Notes: a model not told the origin generated them from the sequence alone. Shown: positions 27,791-37,103, counted from the stretch's first letter. The stretch: 64,000 nt of DNA from BMS3ABIN04 sp964553325 (GCA_964553325.1 CAZKKI010000063.1:29383-93382); one strand, 5' to 3'. Program-made: numbers and translations.

Positions 27791-30700
27791 TATTTAATTT
27801 TTAACCTTAATAAAATCGTGGTTCCGCTCGAATCGGTCTTTTCGACTTCGATTGAGCCGCCAATTGATTCGAGAAATTTTTTCGCCATGCTTAACCCGAT
27901 TCCGGTTCCCTGTTCTTTGGTTGTAAAATTCATATCGAATATTTTATCAACAACCGATTCGTCAATGCCCGTACCGTTATCCGATATTCTGATTTCAAAA
28001 CTGTTTCCCGACAATGAAGTCGAAACAATAATCTTAGTTGCTTTTGCTTGAATCGAGTTTCTGATAATATTGATAATTGTTCGTTTTAACTGATCGGCAT
28101 CGGCGGAAACCGTTACGTTGCCGGTGTTTTTTATCAGTTCAATTTCAACATTTTCATCGGAAAATAAATTAATCGCATCTCCGATAATATCGACCGGATT
28201 AATATTTTCCACTTTTACCGCAGGCATTCTTGCAAACCGTGAGAATTCGGATGCGATATTGCCTAATGTTTCTATTTGCGAAATTATGGTTGTTGTTACT
28301 TTCTTAAAAATCTCATCAAACTTTTTCGATTTATCGTTATAAGCGGCAATCAATTGTTGAGTGGCAAGTTTCATGGGGGTTAAAGGATTTTTTATTTCAT
28401 GTGCCACTTGTTTCGCCATTTCTTTCCATGCCGCTTCGCGTTCCACCTCCGCCAATAAAATCTGATTCTTCTTCAATTCTTTAACCATGTAGTTGAAACC
28501 ATCAACCAATCCTTTTACTTCTCCTTTCACGTTTTCGTCCAGTTCGATATTTAAATCACCGCTTGCTACCGATTTTGTTGCTCGTGTTAACTTTCTAATC
28601 GGTTTGGAAATTTGATTTGCCAGAATCGTACTAAGCAAAAGTACGAGAAGTACCGCAAGCGAATAATTAACAATTAAAAAAGCATCAACTTCATTTCCCG
28701 ACATGGGTAAAAGAATTTTATTAAACGCATCGCTTACTTTTATAATGTAATCTTTTCCGCGCAATTCCGTATAATAATAAAATGAATTGTGTCCGTAATT
28801 TTCAATCTTCTCTTTGGTAATGAAATCTTGCGAGCCGTGTTTCATTATGTTTAAATAAGCTTCGGGATTAATTATTTGAGGAATCAATCCGATTTGATAG
28901 AATAAGCTTTCCGTACTGTAAGTCGTATATTTCGGATTGAAAACCGTGTAATTTATATTCAAATCCTTTGCCGCTTGATCGAAAACATTTAACAAATCGG
29001 GATACGTTTCTTCCGATCTCGAATTAACGTAAGATTCTATTCTGTAAGCGCGTTTGCCCAATTTGTAAAAAATCGCTTCCCTGTTTTTCTCTTCGGTAAG
29101 GTTGCGAAAATAAACCGCCAATAAAATCAGCGGGATAATCGATATAACCAAAAACGCTATTAATAGCTTTGCACGGAGCGATACTACTATTTTCTCTCTT
29201 CGTAAAAACTTGTATAGAAGAATTAAACCGGTAATTACCAAAATTAAAATCGAGTGGAAAAAGATTACCGTGAAGAAATCGAACAAGTACCGGGATAAAT
29301 TTTTCTTTTCAACGGCAAAAATCAGATTTTTGGTTTTTGAGTTTTGCCTTGCCGCTATTGAATAAAACAGATAATCGCTATCGCTTATTTTAAGTTCAAA
29401 CCACTTCTCTTTTTTATCGGTTAACCCTGCGGTTTTTATCGCCGAAACTTCGGTGTCGGAAAGTTTAATATTTCCGATTACGTTTTTTAATGAACCGTTA
29501 ACGAACTCCAGAATTTTTATTTCATCCAATCCAACAATCAACTTTTGTCTCATCGGCGGAGGAGCTAAAAATTTAGGAAGATCATTAAACGTAAAATTCG
29601 TAATATCAAAAACTATTGAACATTCCAAATAACCGAGAAGCGAGTAATCGTCTTTAACGGGAAATATACCTTTCAGCAGCAATCCTTCGTTTTCATTTAT
29701 TTCTTTTCGCAATATTCGTACGTCGTTAATCCCTTCCGGATTTTCTTCCCATCCGTTCAATTCTATATCTTCCGTTACAATGCCGAAACCGCCGAGAATT
29801 TCTTTCTTATAATTTAAAATATTTATGTTTGAGTTAATGGCTTCGCGCTGCAAAGGACTTTTCGTCCAAATTTTAAACGCAGAAGCATCGAAGTTGGAAT
29901 TTTCCGAGCTCAATGCCCGTTCCGATTCTTCCCGACTGAAATCGCTAAGCAACGTTTCCGTAATTAAAAATCTCAACCAGCTTTCGTTAGGTTTAATCAG
30001 TTCGGTCGCGTAAATTTTTATCGATTCCTTTTCCAGCTGCTCGTTGAAGTGCAGCATCATCATAACCGATAAAACCGAACCGGCAAATAATGTAAACATC
30101 CAATAAAGTAATTTTTTGGAAAGCAAATCGGTTGCGAGTAGTGTTAAGAATAAAGTAAATGTAATAAATAAAAATCTTATTGCATGTGTTGCCTGTGGTT
30201 CGCGTTGAAAAACATCGAACAAGTAACCGGAAAGTTGCAAAAGAGTAAAAATTATTAAAGTATAAAGCACTCGTGAATTATTTCTTTTGTAAAAAGCGAA
30301 ATAAAGTAAACTCAGCAAAAGCACACCGGCGGAAATAAATACAAACCCGATTATTAACACGTTTGCCAGCATAAATCCTTTCACGGGTTCGGGAATAATC
30401 ACGTATTCTTTAAAATAGATAATCGTCGAATCGAACATTATACTTTTCATCGTTGCACCGAAAGCACGGTAAACAAGTAAATAAACAAAAAGCGCCGGAA
30501 TGAGAACCGCCAATTTCATAGGCAAACCGAAGCCGGAAATCGGCATCAAAATTTTGCTTTCATTCTCGAAAACAAAGTTGAATACCCTCATTAAAATAAA
30601 AGCCATAAAAAGTGCGGTAATAAACAATTCCGCGGGCGATCTGACCATGCTGTATGCAAATCGAGATGCGAAGTAAGCCGGATTAGTAAAATCTGCCGGG

Positions 30701-31605
30701 AATATAAATTCCGAAATACCCGAAATAAAAAGTAAAACCCGTAAACCCGAAATGTAAACTACAAAAACAATGATGCGAGAAAATCTTGTTTTTGCGAACA
30801 GACCGTTTAACCAAAGCAGCAAACCGATAATCAAATAAATTAAAATTAAAAGAGAATATTCCGCAAAAATAAATTCTTTTCTTACCGAAGAAAGATAAAC
30901 ATCCAAAGTCGGTTTTTTAAAAGAGACAACACCGATTTTATTTCCGCGATTGTTTAATAATTCGAACGAATAATAGCGACCGTCTTTAATCTCTGAGGCG
31001 GAAGCGGAATAATCTACACTAAACTCGGTGTTAAATTTATTTCTTAACTCTTCGGTAAAGTTGATATTCTCAAAAAATCGGTTCTGAAGTCTGTATTCTT
31101 TTTCTATCGGCAAAAACAACGAAACCAAATAATTTATTTCGCCGTTTGTTACGGAATCGGTTAACGAAAGTAAAATAACCAAATCGGATTTAACAAAACC
31201 GGTTTCGCCCAAACTCGCAGTGGCCGAATCCGTTTGAAAAACTTCGGGGAAATATTTACCCGACCAAACAAATTCGGAATCCGCATCCGATGATATCCGA
31301 AGAGCAATTCTCTCCGGTAGTTTTTCTTTTACGAATGCAAATAATCCGGTTTGCGAATTGCGACGGTTCTTCAATTGATTTTTAACCGACCGAAAAGCCG
31401 AAAGAAGTGAATCTTGTTTTGCGGAAAAAATTTTCCGGGTTTCGTTTGTTATATGTTCAATCTCGTTCTTTAATTCGTTTTCCCAATTGTTTTTCTTATT
31501 TTCGACAAAAAAGGATTTGGAAAGTGCCAAAACCGCAACGGAAATAAAAAGAACACCAATAAGGATTATATGTAACTTGTTACGTTTTATTAAGGAAGGA
31601 AACAT
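27790..31605 (-). CDS. Very large NtrY-like multi-transmembrane sensor histidine kinase
   Basis: A 1271-residue kinase from ATG 31605 (a TTG lies one codon upstream). An N-terminal membrane segment and an extracytoplasmic region are followed by a bundle of eight or so membrane helices (about 245-500), a second large extracytoplasmic sensor region, further membrane segments near 770-820 and 960-985, a HAMP-like linker (ISKPIRKLTRATKSVASGDL), a phosphoacceptor H1069 in HEIKNPLTPMKLATQQL and an ATPase domain (NIIRNSIQAKATKI, DNGTGI, GTGIGLSMAKK). The HEIKNPLTP box is that of NtrY-type kinases. No cognate regulator is next to it. Confidence 0.88.
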   Translation of the reverse strand: MFPSLIKRNKLHIILIGVLFISVAVLALSKSFFVENKKNNWENELKNEIEHITNETRKIFSAKQDSLLSAFRSVKNQLKNRRNSQTGLFAFVKEKLPERIALRISSDADSEFVWSGKYFPEVFQTDSATASLGETGFVKSDLVILLSLTDSVTNGEINYLVSLFLPIEKEYRLQNRFFENINFTEELRNKFNTEFSVDYSASASEIKDGRYYSFELLNNRGNKIGVVSFKKPTLDVYLSSVRKEFIFAEYSLLILIYLIIGLLLWLNGLFAKTRFSRIIVFVVYISGLRVLLFISGISEFIFPADFTNPAYFASRFAYSMVRSPAELFITALFMAFILMRVFNFVFENESKILMPISGFGLPMKLAVLIPALFVYLLVYRAFGATMKSIMFDSTIIYFKEYVIIPEPVKGFMLANVLIIGFVFISAGVLLLSLLYFAFYKRNNSRVLYTLIIFTLLQLSGYLFDVFQREPQATHAIRFLFITFTLFLTLLATDLLSKKLLYWMFTLFAGSVLSVMMMLHFNEQLEKESIKIYATELIKPNESWLRFLITETLLSDFSREESERALSSENSNFDASAFKIWTKSPLQREAINSNINILNYKKEILGGFGIVTEDIELNGWEENPEGINDVRILRKEINENEGLLLKGIFPVKDDYSLLGYLECSIVFDITNFTFNDLPKFLAPPPMRQKLIVGLDEIKILEFVNGSLKNVIGNIKLSDTEVSAIKTAGLTDKKEKWFELKISDSDYLFYSIAARQNSKTKNLIFAVEKKNLSRYLFDFFTVIFFHSILILVITGLILLYKFLRREKIVVSLRAKLLIAFLVISIIPLILLAVYFRNLTEEKNREAIFYKLGKRAYRIESYVNSRSEETYPDLLNVFDQAAKDLNINYTVFNPKYTTYSTESLFYQIGLIPQIINPEAYLNIMKHGSQDFITKEKIENYGHNSFYYYTELRGKDYIIKVSDAFNKILLPMSGNEVDAFLIVNYSLAVLLVLLLSTILANQISKPIRKLTRATKSVASGDLNIELDENVKGEVKGLVDGFNYMVKELKKNQILLAEVEREAAWKEMAKQVAHEIKNPLTPMKLATQQLIAAYNDKSKKFDEIFKKVTTTIISQIETLGNIASEFSRFARMPAVKVENINPVDIIGDAINLFSDENVEIELIKNTGNVTVSADADQLKRTIINIIRNSIQAKATKIIVSTSLSGNSFEIRISDNGTGIDESVVDKIFDMNFTTKEQGTGIGLSMAKKFLESIGGSIEVEKTDSSGTTILLRLKIK

Positions 31606-31609
31606 CAAT

Positions 31610-32044
31610 TTAGTTGATAGTTATTTGAACTATTACCCACTCACCGTTTTTTTTCTCCAACGAAATAAATGCAAGCGCCGTGCCGTTCATTCCGTTATGC
31701 TTAAAAGTCAATTCGCCGGAAGCACTCGGGAAATTCCCTTCTGCGGAAATATTTTTATATCCGAAGCTTACAACTTCGTATGAATCAAAAAAATCTTTAA
31801 GAACAAAATACGCTTGGTTAGGCGAAAAATAATCAGCCACGCCGTTTCTCAGTTTAATTAAAACATCACCTTTAAAATGTTTTGTAAACTCGGATACATC
31901 GTTATAAATCACTCCGTTTCTAAAATCATCAAAAATTTCAGCTGGTTCGGTTTGTTGCAAATTTATTATCACTTCGGCGTTTAAATTCAATCCTCCGCAA
32001 AAAATCGACAAAACAAACAACAATTTCACAATATTTTTTTTCAT
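31610..32044 (-). CDS. Exported DUF4783-like protein
   Basis: A 144-residue protein with a signal peptide (MKKNIVKLLFVLSIFCGG, cut probably near LNAE) and a small alpha+beta domain: FRNGVIYNDVSEFTKHFKG, the motif FSPNQAYFVLKDFF and a closing strand NGEWVIVQITIN. This pattern matches the Bacteroidota DUF4783 / NTF2-like lipid- or ligand-binding proteins of unknown function. It ends four bases before the kinase ATG, so the two are probably one unit and it may be an accessory of that kinase. Confidence 0.7.
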   Translation of the reverse strand: MKKNIVKLLFVLSIFCGGLNLNAEVIINLQQTEPAEIFDDFRNGVIYNDVSEFTKHFKGDVLIKLRNGVADYFSPNQAYFVLKDFFDSYEVVSFGYKNISAEGNFPSASGELTFKHNGMNGTALAFISLEKKNGEWVIVQITIN

Positions 32045-32086
32045 CGTTGTTTCTCTTTTTAATAATTAAAATAATCAAAAGATAAG

Positions 32087-32119
32087 AAAAAAGCATACCG
32101 TTTTTTCGATATGCTTTTT
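32087..32119 (-). terminator. Intrinsic terminator after the FN3 lipoprotein gene
   Basis: AAAAAGCATA (32088-32097) and TATGCTTTTT (32110-32119) form a stem around a 12-nt loop. Read on the minus strand it ends in a U-run, 10 bp past the stop of the lipoprotein gene. Confidence 0.7.
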
Positions 32120-32128
32120 ACACCGGGG

Positions 32129-32977
32129 TTATCTTTTCTTTTTTATATTTGGCGGAACAACACGTTTTTCGGGAACGGCTCTAAGTTTCAATTGCGGTTC
32201 GCCTTCAAGCAATTGGTAAGCCCAATCGAACACCATTCTTTGATTCGTTAAATCTTTGATTCTGATTTTCGCAAAATGATTATCCCAAGTCCATATTACA
32301 TACGTGTGTCCAGCAATCGCTTCAACGTACTTTACATTTTCTCCTTCGTTCAGAGGCACCCATCCGGAAAGAGGCGCTTCCGTAATTTCGTTAATGTCGT
32401 ATGTCGGACCCATATCTTGAATATCGGTATCGTCCCAAACATTAATGTATAAAACACCGTCGTAATTTTCGAAAAACATATCGGCTGAAAATTGATCGGT
32501 ATTTTCATCAAACGGAACAACGGCGTATTCGCTAAAGTCGTACCCTGAAATATCCGGAAAAGCGTTATAATCGTATATCTTTTGATTCTTACCCTCGGGT
32601 CTTGCAACACCGTAAACTTCATCGTAACTCAGTTCGCTCTCGTTCCCGTTAAAATCGTATGCGGCAACGGCATAATAATATCGCACTCCGTTCTCCGCCT
32701 CGTAATCAACATAAGAGTTAAATTCCGTACTACCGATTAAAATGTATTCGCCCCAATAACTGTCGGAATAATAAACATTATAACCGGCTATGTCGCTTTC
32801 GCGGTTATAGTCCCAAGTAATTTCAACAAGATTATCACCGACAAATGTTTTCACGTTTTCCGGTGGTGCCGGCGGTGAATTATCGTAATAAGTTTTGAAT
32901 TCCTGGCATCCGGAAAAAATAACCGCCGTAAAAATTAAAGCCGTTACAAATCCATTAATTTTTTTTCCGGTTTTCAT
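32129..32977 (-). CDS. Fibronectin type III lipoprotein
   Basis: A 282-residue lipoprotein. ATG 32977 has GAGGTG five bases upstream; the frame is open for 16 more codons but those do not resemble a signal. The signal peptide MKTGKKINGFVTALIFTAVIFSGC ends in a lipobox (FSGC). One fibronectin-III domain follows (about 33-115, NSPPAPPENVKTFVGDNLVEITW and YYYAVAAYDFNGNES) and then an unrecognised C-terminal domain rich in Tyr and Asp. It is probably anchored in the outer or inner membrane facing out; binding partner unknown. Confidence 0.8.
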   Translation of the reverse strand: MKTGKKINGFVTALIFTAVIFSGCQEFKTYYDNSPPAPPENVKTFVGDNLVEITWDYNRESDIAGYNVYYSDSYWGEYILIGSTEFNSYVDYEAENGVRYYYAVAAYDFNGNESELSYDEVYGVARPEGKNQKIYDYNAFPDISGYDFSEYAVVPFDENTDQFSADMFFENYDGVLYINVWDDTDIQDMGPTYDINEITEAPLSGWVPLNEGENVKYVEAIAGHTYVIWTWDNHFAKIRIKDLTNQRMVFDWAYQLLEGEPQLKLRAVPEKRVVPPNIKKKR

Positions 32978-33185
32978 CTTACACCTCAAAGTTTGTTCAA
33001 TCCGGTAATGCAATTGAAGTGCCAAATCAAAAAGTTACAAAAACGGGTTAAAACGGAGAAAATTAAAAGGTAACCGGACTAAATTGTACTATTGAAAAAT
33101 TGGCAGTGTATATTAAAGTAAACAGCCGTGTTGGGAACCGGTTTAACGGTAAAGCAGAGGTTTTAACTTAGGCGATTTTTCCTAA

Positions 33186-34472
33186 TTATATTTCGAAAAA
33201 TTCATCGTTGTAAAACATCTTACGGTTATTAATTACTGCAACGGATTTCCCCGTTAGTAGTCTTTTATCGAACGGCGAATTTTTCGATTTCGATTTAAAT
33301 TTGGAAACGTCTACCGTCCATACTTCGTCCGGATCAAAAATCGTCAGATTGGCTTTTTCACCTTTTTTGATTCGCGGTACGGGTAAATTTAATATTTTCC
33401 TCGGATTTACTGCGAACTTTTCTACAATTTGTTTCAGCGAAAGATGACCTTTATGTACCAATTCGGTAATTGCCAAACCGAGTTGGGTTTCCAAACCGAT
33501 TATACCGTTCGGCGCAAGTGTAAATTCCATATCTTTTTCCTCCGGCGAATGCGGTGCATGATCGCTGGCGATACAATCTATCGTACCGTCTTTCAATCCT
33601 TCTATTACGGCTTTAACATCTTCCTCGGTTCTTAAAGGCGGATTCATTTTAAAATTCGTATCGAACGATTTCAGTTGCTCTTCGGTTAAAGTGAAATGAT
33701 GCGGAGTTACTTCCGCCGTAACTTTCAATCCTTTTTTCTTTGCTTGTCTAACCAATTCAACAGCATTTTTTGTACTGATATGCGCAATATGAATTCTACC
33801 ACCGGTGTATTCAACCATTAAAATATCCCGCATTACGGTTAAGTCTTCCGCTACCGAAGGAACGGGGGGCAAACCGAGCATTGTAGAGGTAACACCTTCG
33901 TTCATCGAACCGCCCGCCAGCGATTCGTCCTCGCAATGTTCGATAATCGGTTTATCGTACATTTGGGAATATTCGAGTGCTTTTCTAAGAACTGCAGCGG
34001 TTTTTACGGCAACTCCGTCGTCCGAAAAAGCAACGGCACCGGCTTCCACAAGTTCCGCCATCGGAGCAAGAGTTTCTCCTTTTCTACCAAGCGTTACAGC
34101 GCCAATCGGATTTACTTCTACCAAATGATTTGCCGCTTTTTGATTTATCAAATTAATTACTTCCGCGGAATCAATAGCCGGTTCGGTATTGGGCATACAC
34201 GCAATTCCGGTAAAGCCTCCGGCTGCAGCCGAGTTACTGCCGGTAACAACGGTTTCTTCGTCTTCCCTTCCGGGTTCGCGTAAGTGAACATGCATATCGT
34301 AAAATCCCGGTGAAACATATTTCCCCGATAAGTTAAAAGTTTTATCGACCGAAACTGACTCGAGGTTGTCTTCAACTTCCGTGATAAAACCGTCTTCGAT
34401 TAAAATATCTTTCATTCCTTCAATATTTTCAGAAGGATCGATAACGTTTACGTTTTTTAATAAAATTTTCAT
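33186..34472 (-). CDS. pyrC: Dihydroorotase (class I)
   Basis: Zinc amidohydrolase that cyclises carbamoyl-aspartate to dihydroorotate in pyrimidine synthesis. The 428-residue protein shows the metal motif YDMHVHLREPG, KPIIEHCEDESL, HIAHISTKNAVE, the TAEVTPHHF motif, and CIASDHAPHSPEEK with the catalytic Asp. It is the long, Gram-positive-like class I form. Third gene of the pyrR-pyrB-pyrC operon, 21 bp after pyrB. Confidence 0.97.
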   Translation of the reverse strand: MKILLKNVNVIDPSENIEGMKDILIEDGFITEVEDNLESVSVDKTFNLSGKYVSPGFYDMHVHLREPGREDEETVVTGSNSAAAGGFTGIACMPNTEPAIDSAEVINLINQKAANHLVEVNPIGAVTLGRKGETLAPMAELVEAGAVAFSDDGVAVKTAAVLRKALEYSQMYDKPIIEHCEDESLAGGSMNEGVTSTMLGLPPVPSVAEDLTVMRDILMVEYTGGRIHIAHISTKNAVELVRQAKKKGLKVTAEVTPHHFTLTEEQLKSFDTNFKMNPPLRTEEDVKAVIEGLKDGTIDCIASDHAPHSPEEKDMEFTLAPNGIIGLETQLGLAITELVHKGHLSLKQIVEKFAVNPRKILNLPVPRIKKGEKANLTIFDPDEVWTVDVSKFKSKSKNSPFDKRLLTGKSVAVINNRKMFYNDEFFEI

Positions 34473-34493
34473 CTTTTTTATTTTATTATTCGA

Positions 34494-35414
34494 TTAATTC
34501 ATTGTACCGAGCAAATATAATACGGCCATTCTGATTGCCACACCGTTTGTAACTTGATCGAGAATTACTTGATACGGTCCATCGGCAACATCGGAAGATA
34601 ATTCAACACCTCTGTTAATCGGACCGGGATGTAAAATCAAAATGTCTTTATTATATTTTTCAACTCTCTCCGAAGTTATTCCGAAAAAATTATGATATTC
34701 TCTTAACGAAGGAATCGAAGAGCCGGCGGCACGTTCAAGCTGAATACGCAACACATTCAATACATCGTGTTCGGCTATTGCCTTGTCTATATTGTGTAAA
34801 ACCTTAACGCCCAATTTTTCAATTCCTTTGGGAATCATTGTGGCGGGACCGCACACGCTCACTTCCGCACCCATTGTTTTAAGTCCGAATATATTTGAAA
34901 GAGCAACGCGGCTGTGAGCGATATCTCCGACGATGCAAACTTTCAATCCTTCCAATTTTCCCATTTTTTCACGAATGGAATACATATCCAACAAAGCTTG
35001 AGTCGGGTGTTCGTGTCTTCCGTCGCCGGCATTAATTATATTCGCATTTGTAATTTTTGTAAGATAAAACGGTACACCAGCCGAACTGTGCCGGACAACA
35101 ATCATATCGATTTTCATCGCTTCGATGTTCTTAACGGTATCTTTAAATGTTTCGCCTTTACTTGTGCTGCTGCCGGCTTTCGAAAAGTTAACCGTATCGG
35201 CCGAAAGTCTTTTCTGCGCCAACTCAAAAGAAATTCTGGTTCTCGTCGAGCTTTCGTAAAAAAGGTTAACAACCGTTTTGCCTTGAAGGGTCGGTACTTT
35301 CTTAATCGGTCTTTCCAATACTTCTCTAAAGGTTGTTGCGGTATCCAATATAGTTTGAATATCTTCTTTAGGTACGCCGTTAAGTCCGAGTAAATGTTTG
35401 CTTGAAAGTGACAT
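34494..35414 (-). CDS. pyrB: Aspartate carbamoyltransferase catalytic subunit
   Basis: Joins carbamoyl phosphate and aspartate. The 306 residues carry the carbamoyl-phosphate motif FYESSTRTRISFE, the KAGSSTSKGETFKDT loop, the DGRHEHPTQALLDMYSI motif and HPGPINRGVE near the end. No regulatory PyrI gene is adjacent, as expected for an unregulated trimer controlled at the level of expression. Three bases separate it from pyrR. Confidence 0.98.
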   Translation of the reverse strand: MSLSSKHLLGLNGVPKEDIQTILDTATTFREVLERPIKKVPTLQGKTVVNLFYESSTRTRISFELAQKRLSADTVNFSKAGSSTSKGETFKDTVKNIEAMKIDMIVVRHSSAGVPFYLTKITNANIINAGDGRHEHPTQALLDMYSIREKMGKLEGLKVCIVGDIAHSRVALSNIFGLKTMGAEVSVCGPATMIPKGIEKLGVKVLHNIDKAIAEHDVLNVLRIQLERAAGSSIPSLREYHNFFGITSERVEKYNKDILILHPGPINRGVELSSDVADGPYQVILDQVTNGVAIRMAVLYLLGTMN

Positions 35415-35417
35415 AAA

Positions 35418-35963
35418 TTAATCTTCCGAAATATCTATTAAATAAACGGCATCTTCGCCGTCAACTTCTTTCATTTTCACCTTGATTTCTTCGTTTATTG
35501 AAGTCGGAATATTTTTCCCTACAAAATCGGCACGGATCGGCATTTCCCGGTGACCACGATCGATTAAAACACAAAGCTGAATCGTATTCGGTCTACCTAA
35601 ATCCATCAATGCATCCAAAGCGGCGCGGGCGGTTCTACCGGAAAACAACACATCGTCAATCAGAATAATATCTTTTTCGTTAATATCGAACGTAATATTT
35701 GTTACGGAGACTTCCGGTTGTTTTAGCCTCGTACGAAAATCATCGCGGTACAAAGTTATATCCAACACTCCAAGCGGAGGATTGCTGTTATCGATTTCTT
35801 TAATTTTTTCGTGGATTCTTTTCGCAATAAATTCTCCGCGTGTTCTCATGCCGATTAAAACGATATTTTCCGAACCTTTATTTCTTTCAAGAATTTCATG
35901 TGCCAAGCGGGTAATTGTGCGGTTCAGACCGGCTTCATCTATTATTTGGGCTTTTATTTTCAT
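35418..35963 (-). CDS. pyrR: Pyrimidine operon attenuator / uracil phosphoribosyltransferase PyrR
   Basis: RNA-binding regulator that also has uracil phosphoribosyltransferase activity. The 181 residues match the PyrR length and motifs: RTITRLAHEILERNKG, LGVLDITLYRDDF, the PRPP loop IILIDDVLFSGRTARAALD, and LIDRGHREMPIRADFVGKNIPT. In Bacillus PyrR bound to UMP stabilises an RNA hairpin and causes early termination. A candidate binding loop and terminator are present in this gene's own leader. No Shine-Dalgarno precedes the ATG; the terminator's U-run ends only seven bases before it. Confidence 0.97.
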   Translation of the reverse strand: MKIKAQIIDEAGLNRTITRLAHEILERNKGSENIVLIGMRTRGEFIAKRIHEKIKEIDNSNPPLGVLDITLYRDDFRTRLKQPEVSVTNITFDINEKDIILIDDVLFSGRTARAALDALMDLGRPNTIQLCVLIDRGHREMPIRADFVGKNIPTSINEEIKVKMKEVDGEDAVYLIDISED

Positions 35964-35970
35964 GGTATTT

Positions 35971-36004
35971 AAAAAAAATCCTCATTGACTTGACGTCGCT
36001 GAGG
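35971..36004 (-). terminator. Leader terminator (attenuator) of the pyr operon
   Basis: On the minus strand CCTCA (36004-36000) pairs with TGAGG (35984-35980), with an inner GAC/GTC stem, and is followed by A and eight U (35978-35971). This is an intrinsic terminator placed inside the 5' leader, before the first codon of pyrR. Confidence 0.7.
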
Positions 36005-36044
36005 TCTCCTTAAAATTGGCTAATAAAATTATTTTCATTCCTTT

Positions 36045-36062
36045 TTTATCTCACGGGATAAA
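36045..36062 (-). promoter_or_regulatory. PyrR-binding RNA hairpin
   Basis: The leader RNA folds TTTATC and GATAAA into a 6-bp stem closed by the hexaloop CCGUGA. The known PyrR-binding loop is ARUC-CNGNGA-GGYU; here the hexaloop fits CNGNGA exactly and the stem positions fit or are replaced by compensating pairs. It lies 40 nt upstream of the leader terminator, the expected order for an anti-antiterminator. Confidence 0.65.
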
Positions 36063-36083
36063 TTTAAAGGTAAAACTTGTATG

Positions 36084-36114
36084 TAAAATTAGAAAAAAAG
36101 TGTGAGAGTTCAAA
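36084..36114 (-). promoter_or_regulatory. Probable promoter of pyrR-pyrB-pyrC
   Basis: TTTG (36114-36111, minus) and TAATTTTA (36091-36084) are separated by 19 bp, the Bacteroidota promoter geometry. Transcription would start near 36077 and give a leader of about 115 nt that includes both the PyrR loop and the terminator. Confidence 0.5.
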
Positions 36115-36185
36115 ACGGAATTAAAAATAACGGTTAAGAAAACGAATTTCCTTGTTAAATTTGTTCGTGCTGGTAAAAACGCCGT

Positions 36186-36491
36186 TCAATTACTTCGCGA
36201 AAGATTCAATATTTTTTTTACAAGAGACAAAAAATTAATAAACGCGGAAATCAAAAAGCCATAGAAAGAAATTAATACATCGTAAATTGTTACGTTTAAC
36301 TGACTTGTAGAAGAAAAAACGAAAATCAGAATTTTCATCATTAAAATAAGGGTAAAGAGAAGTGCAAAACCGTAAAATCCGCCGCGAATTGTTCCGAAAA
36401 GGAAAACTTGTAAAATTTTCTTGGAGTTTCGGGTTGTATTCAGCGTTGTGAACAAATCATCCGAAGTAAATATGTGTTTTACTTCAGCCAT
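36186..36491 (-). CDS. Small two-helix membrane protein, family member A
   Basis: A 101-residue protein of unknown function. A polar N-terminus of about 38 residues is followed by two membrane segments (about 40-60 and 66-90) and a short basic tail. Residues 49-79 carry the 31-residue motif shared with three other small proteins in this region (at 37182, 37524 and 41995): Lys at motif position 5, Ile 21, Asp 23 and Gly-Phe at 30-31. It lies 122 bp downstream of a response regulator on the same strand. I do not recognise a named family. Confidence 0.75.
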   Translation of the reverse strand: MAEVKHIFTSDDLFTTLNTTRNSKKILQVFLFGTIRGGFYGFALLFTLILMMKILIFVFSSTSQLNVTIYDVLISFYGFLISAFINFLSLVKKILNLSRSN

Positions 36492-36613
36492 ATCACCAAA
36501 AAATTTATTTATAACCTATTGAAAAATAATAAATTATTGCTTTTATGTAAAGAAAAAAATGAAGGGATTTCAATAATTTTTGAAATTTTACGGGATTAGC
36601 ATATAAAAAAAGA

Positions 36614-36997
36614 TTAATAATTTGTGCTACCGCTAATTTTATCGATTTTATTAGCAATTTGTTCAAAATTTATCGGTTTCAGTAAATACTCGTCCACACC
36701 GAGAGTTAAAAGTTTATTTAAAGTTGCACCGTCGCTTCGTGCGGTAAGTGCGATTATGGGTGTAGTAATTTGGGGATGTTGCACTCTAAGAATCTCTAAC
36801 ATTTGTATTCCGTCCATTACCGGCATCATTACATCGAGAAAAACGATATCCGGTTCTTCCATAACAATTTTTTCCAAACCTTGTTGACCGTTGTCGGCCG
36901 TTAAAACTTCGCATGAATATAATCTTGATAGCGCTCTTGTTAAAAATAATTGTTCGTTTTTATTGTCGTCAATTATTAAAATTTTTCTGATTTCCAT
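36614..36997 (-). CDS. Single-domain response regulator (CheY-like)
   Basis: A 127-residue receiver domain without an output domain. The acidic pair is D10-D11, the phosphoacceptor D55 lies in DIVFLDVMMPVMDG, the switch Thr is T85 and the conserved Lys is K107 in YLLKPIN. It would signal through protein contacts or a phosphorelay. It is surrounded by small membrane proteins and a STAS protein; the nearest kinase is the soluble PAS kinase 5 kb away, a candidate partner by proximity only. Confidence 0.95.
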   Translation of the reverse strand: MEIRKILIIDDNKNEQLFLTRALSRLYSCEVLTADNGQQGLEKIVMEEPDIVFLDVMMPVMDGIQMLEILRVQHPQITTPIIALTARSDGATLNKLLTLGVDEYLLKPINFEQIANKIDKISGSTNY

Positions 36998-37103
36998 TAA
37001 CTATACCTTTTTACTTTCCATAATATAATAAAATTAAAATTTTTTACAACAATATCATCGGTTTCAAAACGAAACAATTAAGGTGACTTATTTTTTAACA
37101 CCG

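Noticed and set aside
33026..33185. Weak hairpin TTAGG/CCTAA after pyrC
   Set aside because: A five- to six-base stem without a U-run is not enough to call a terminator.
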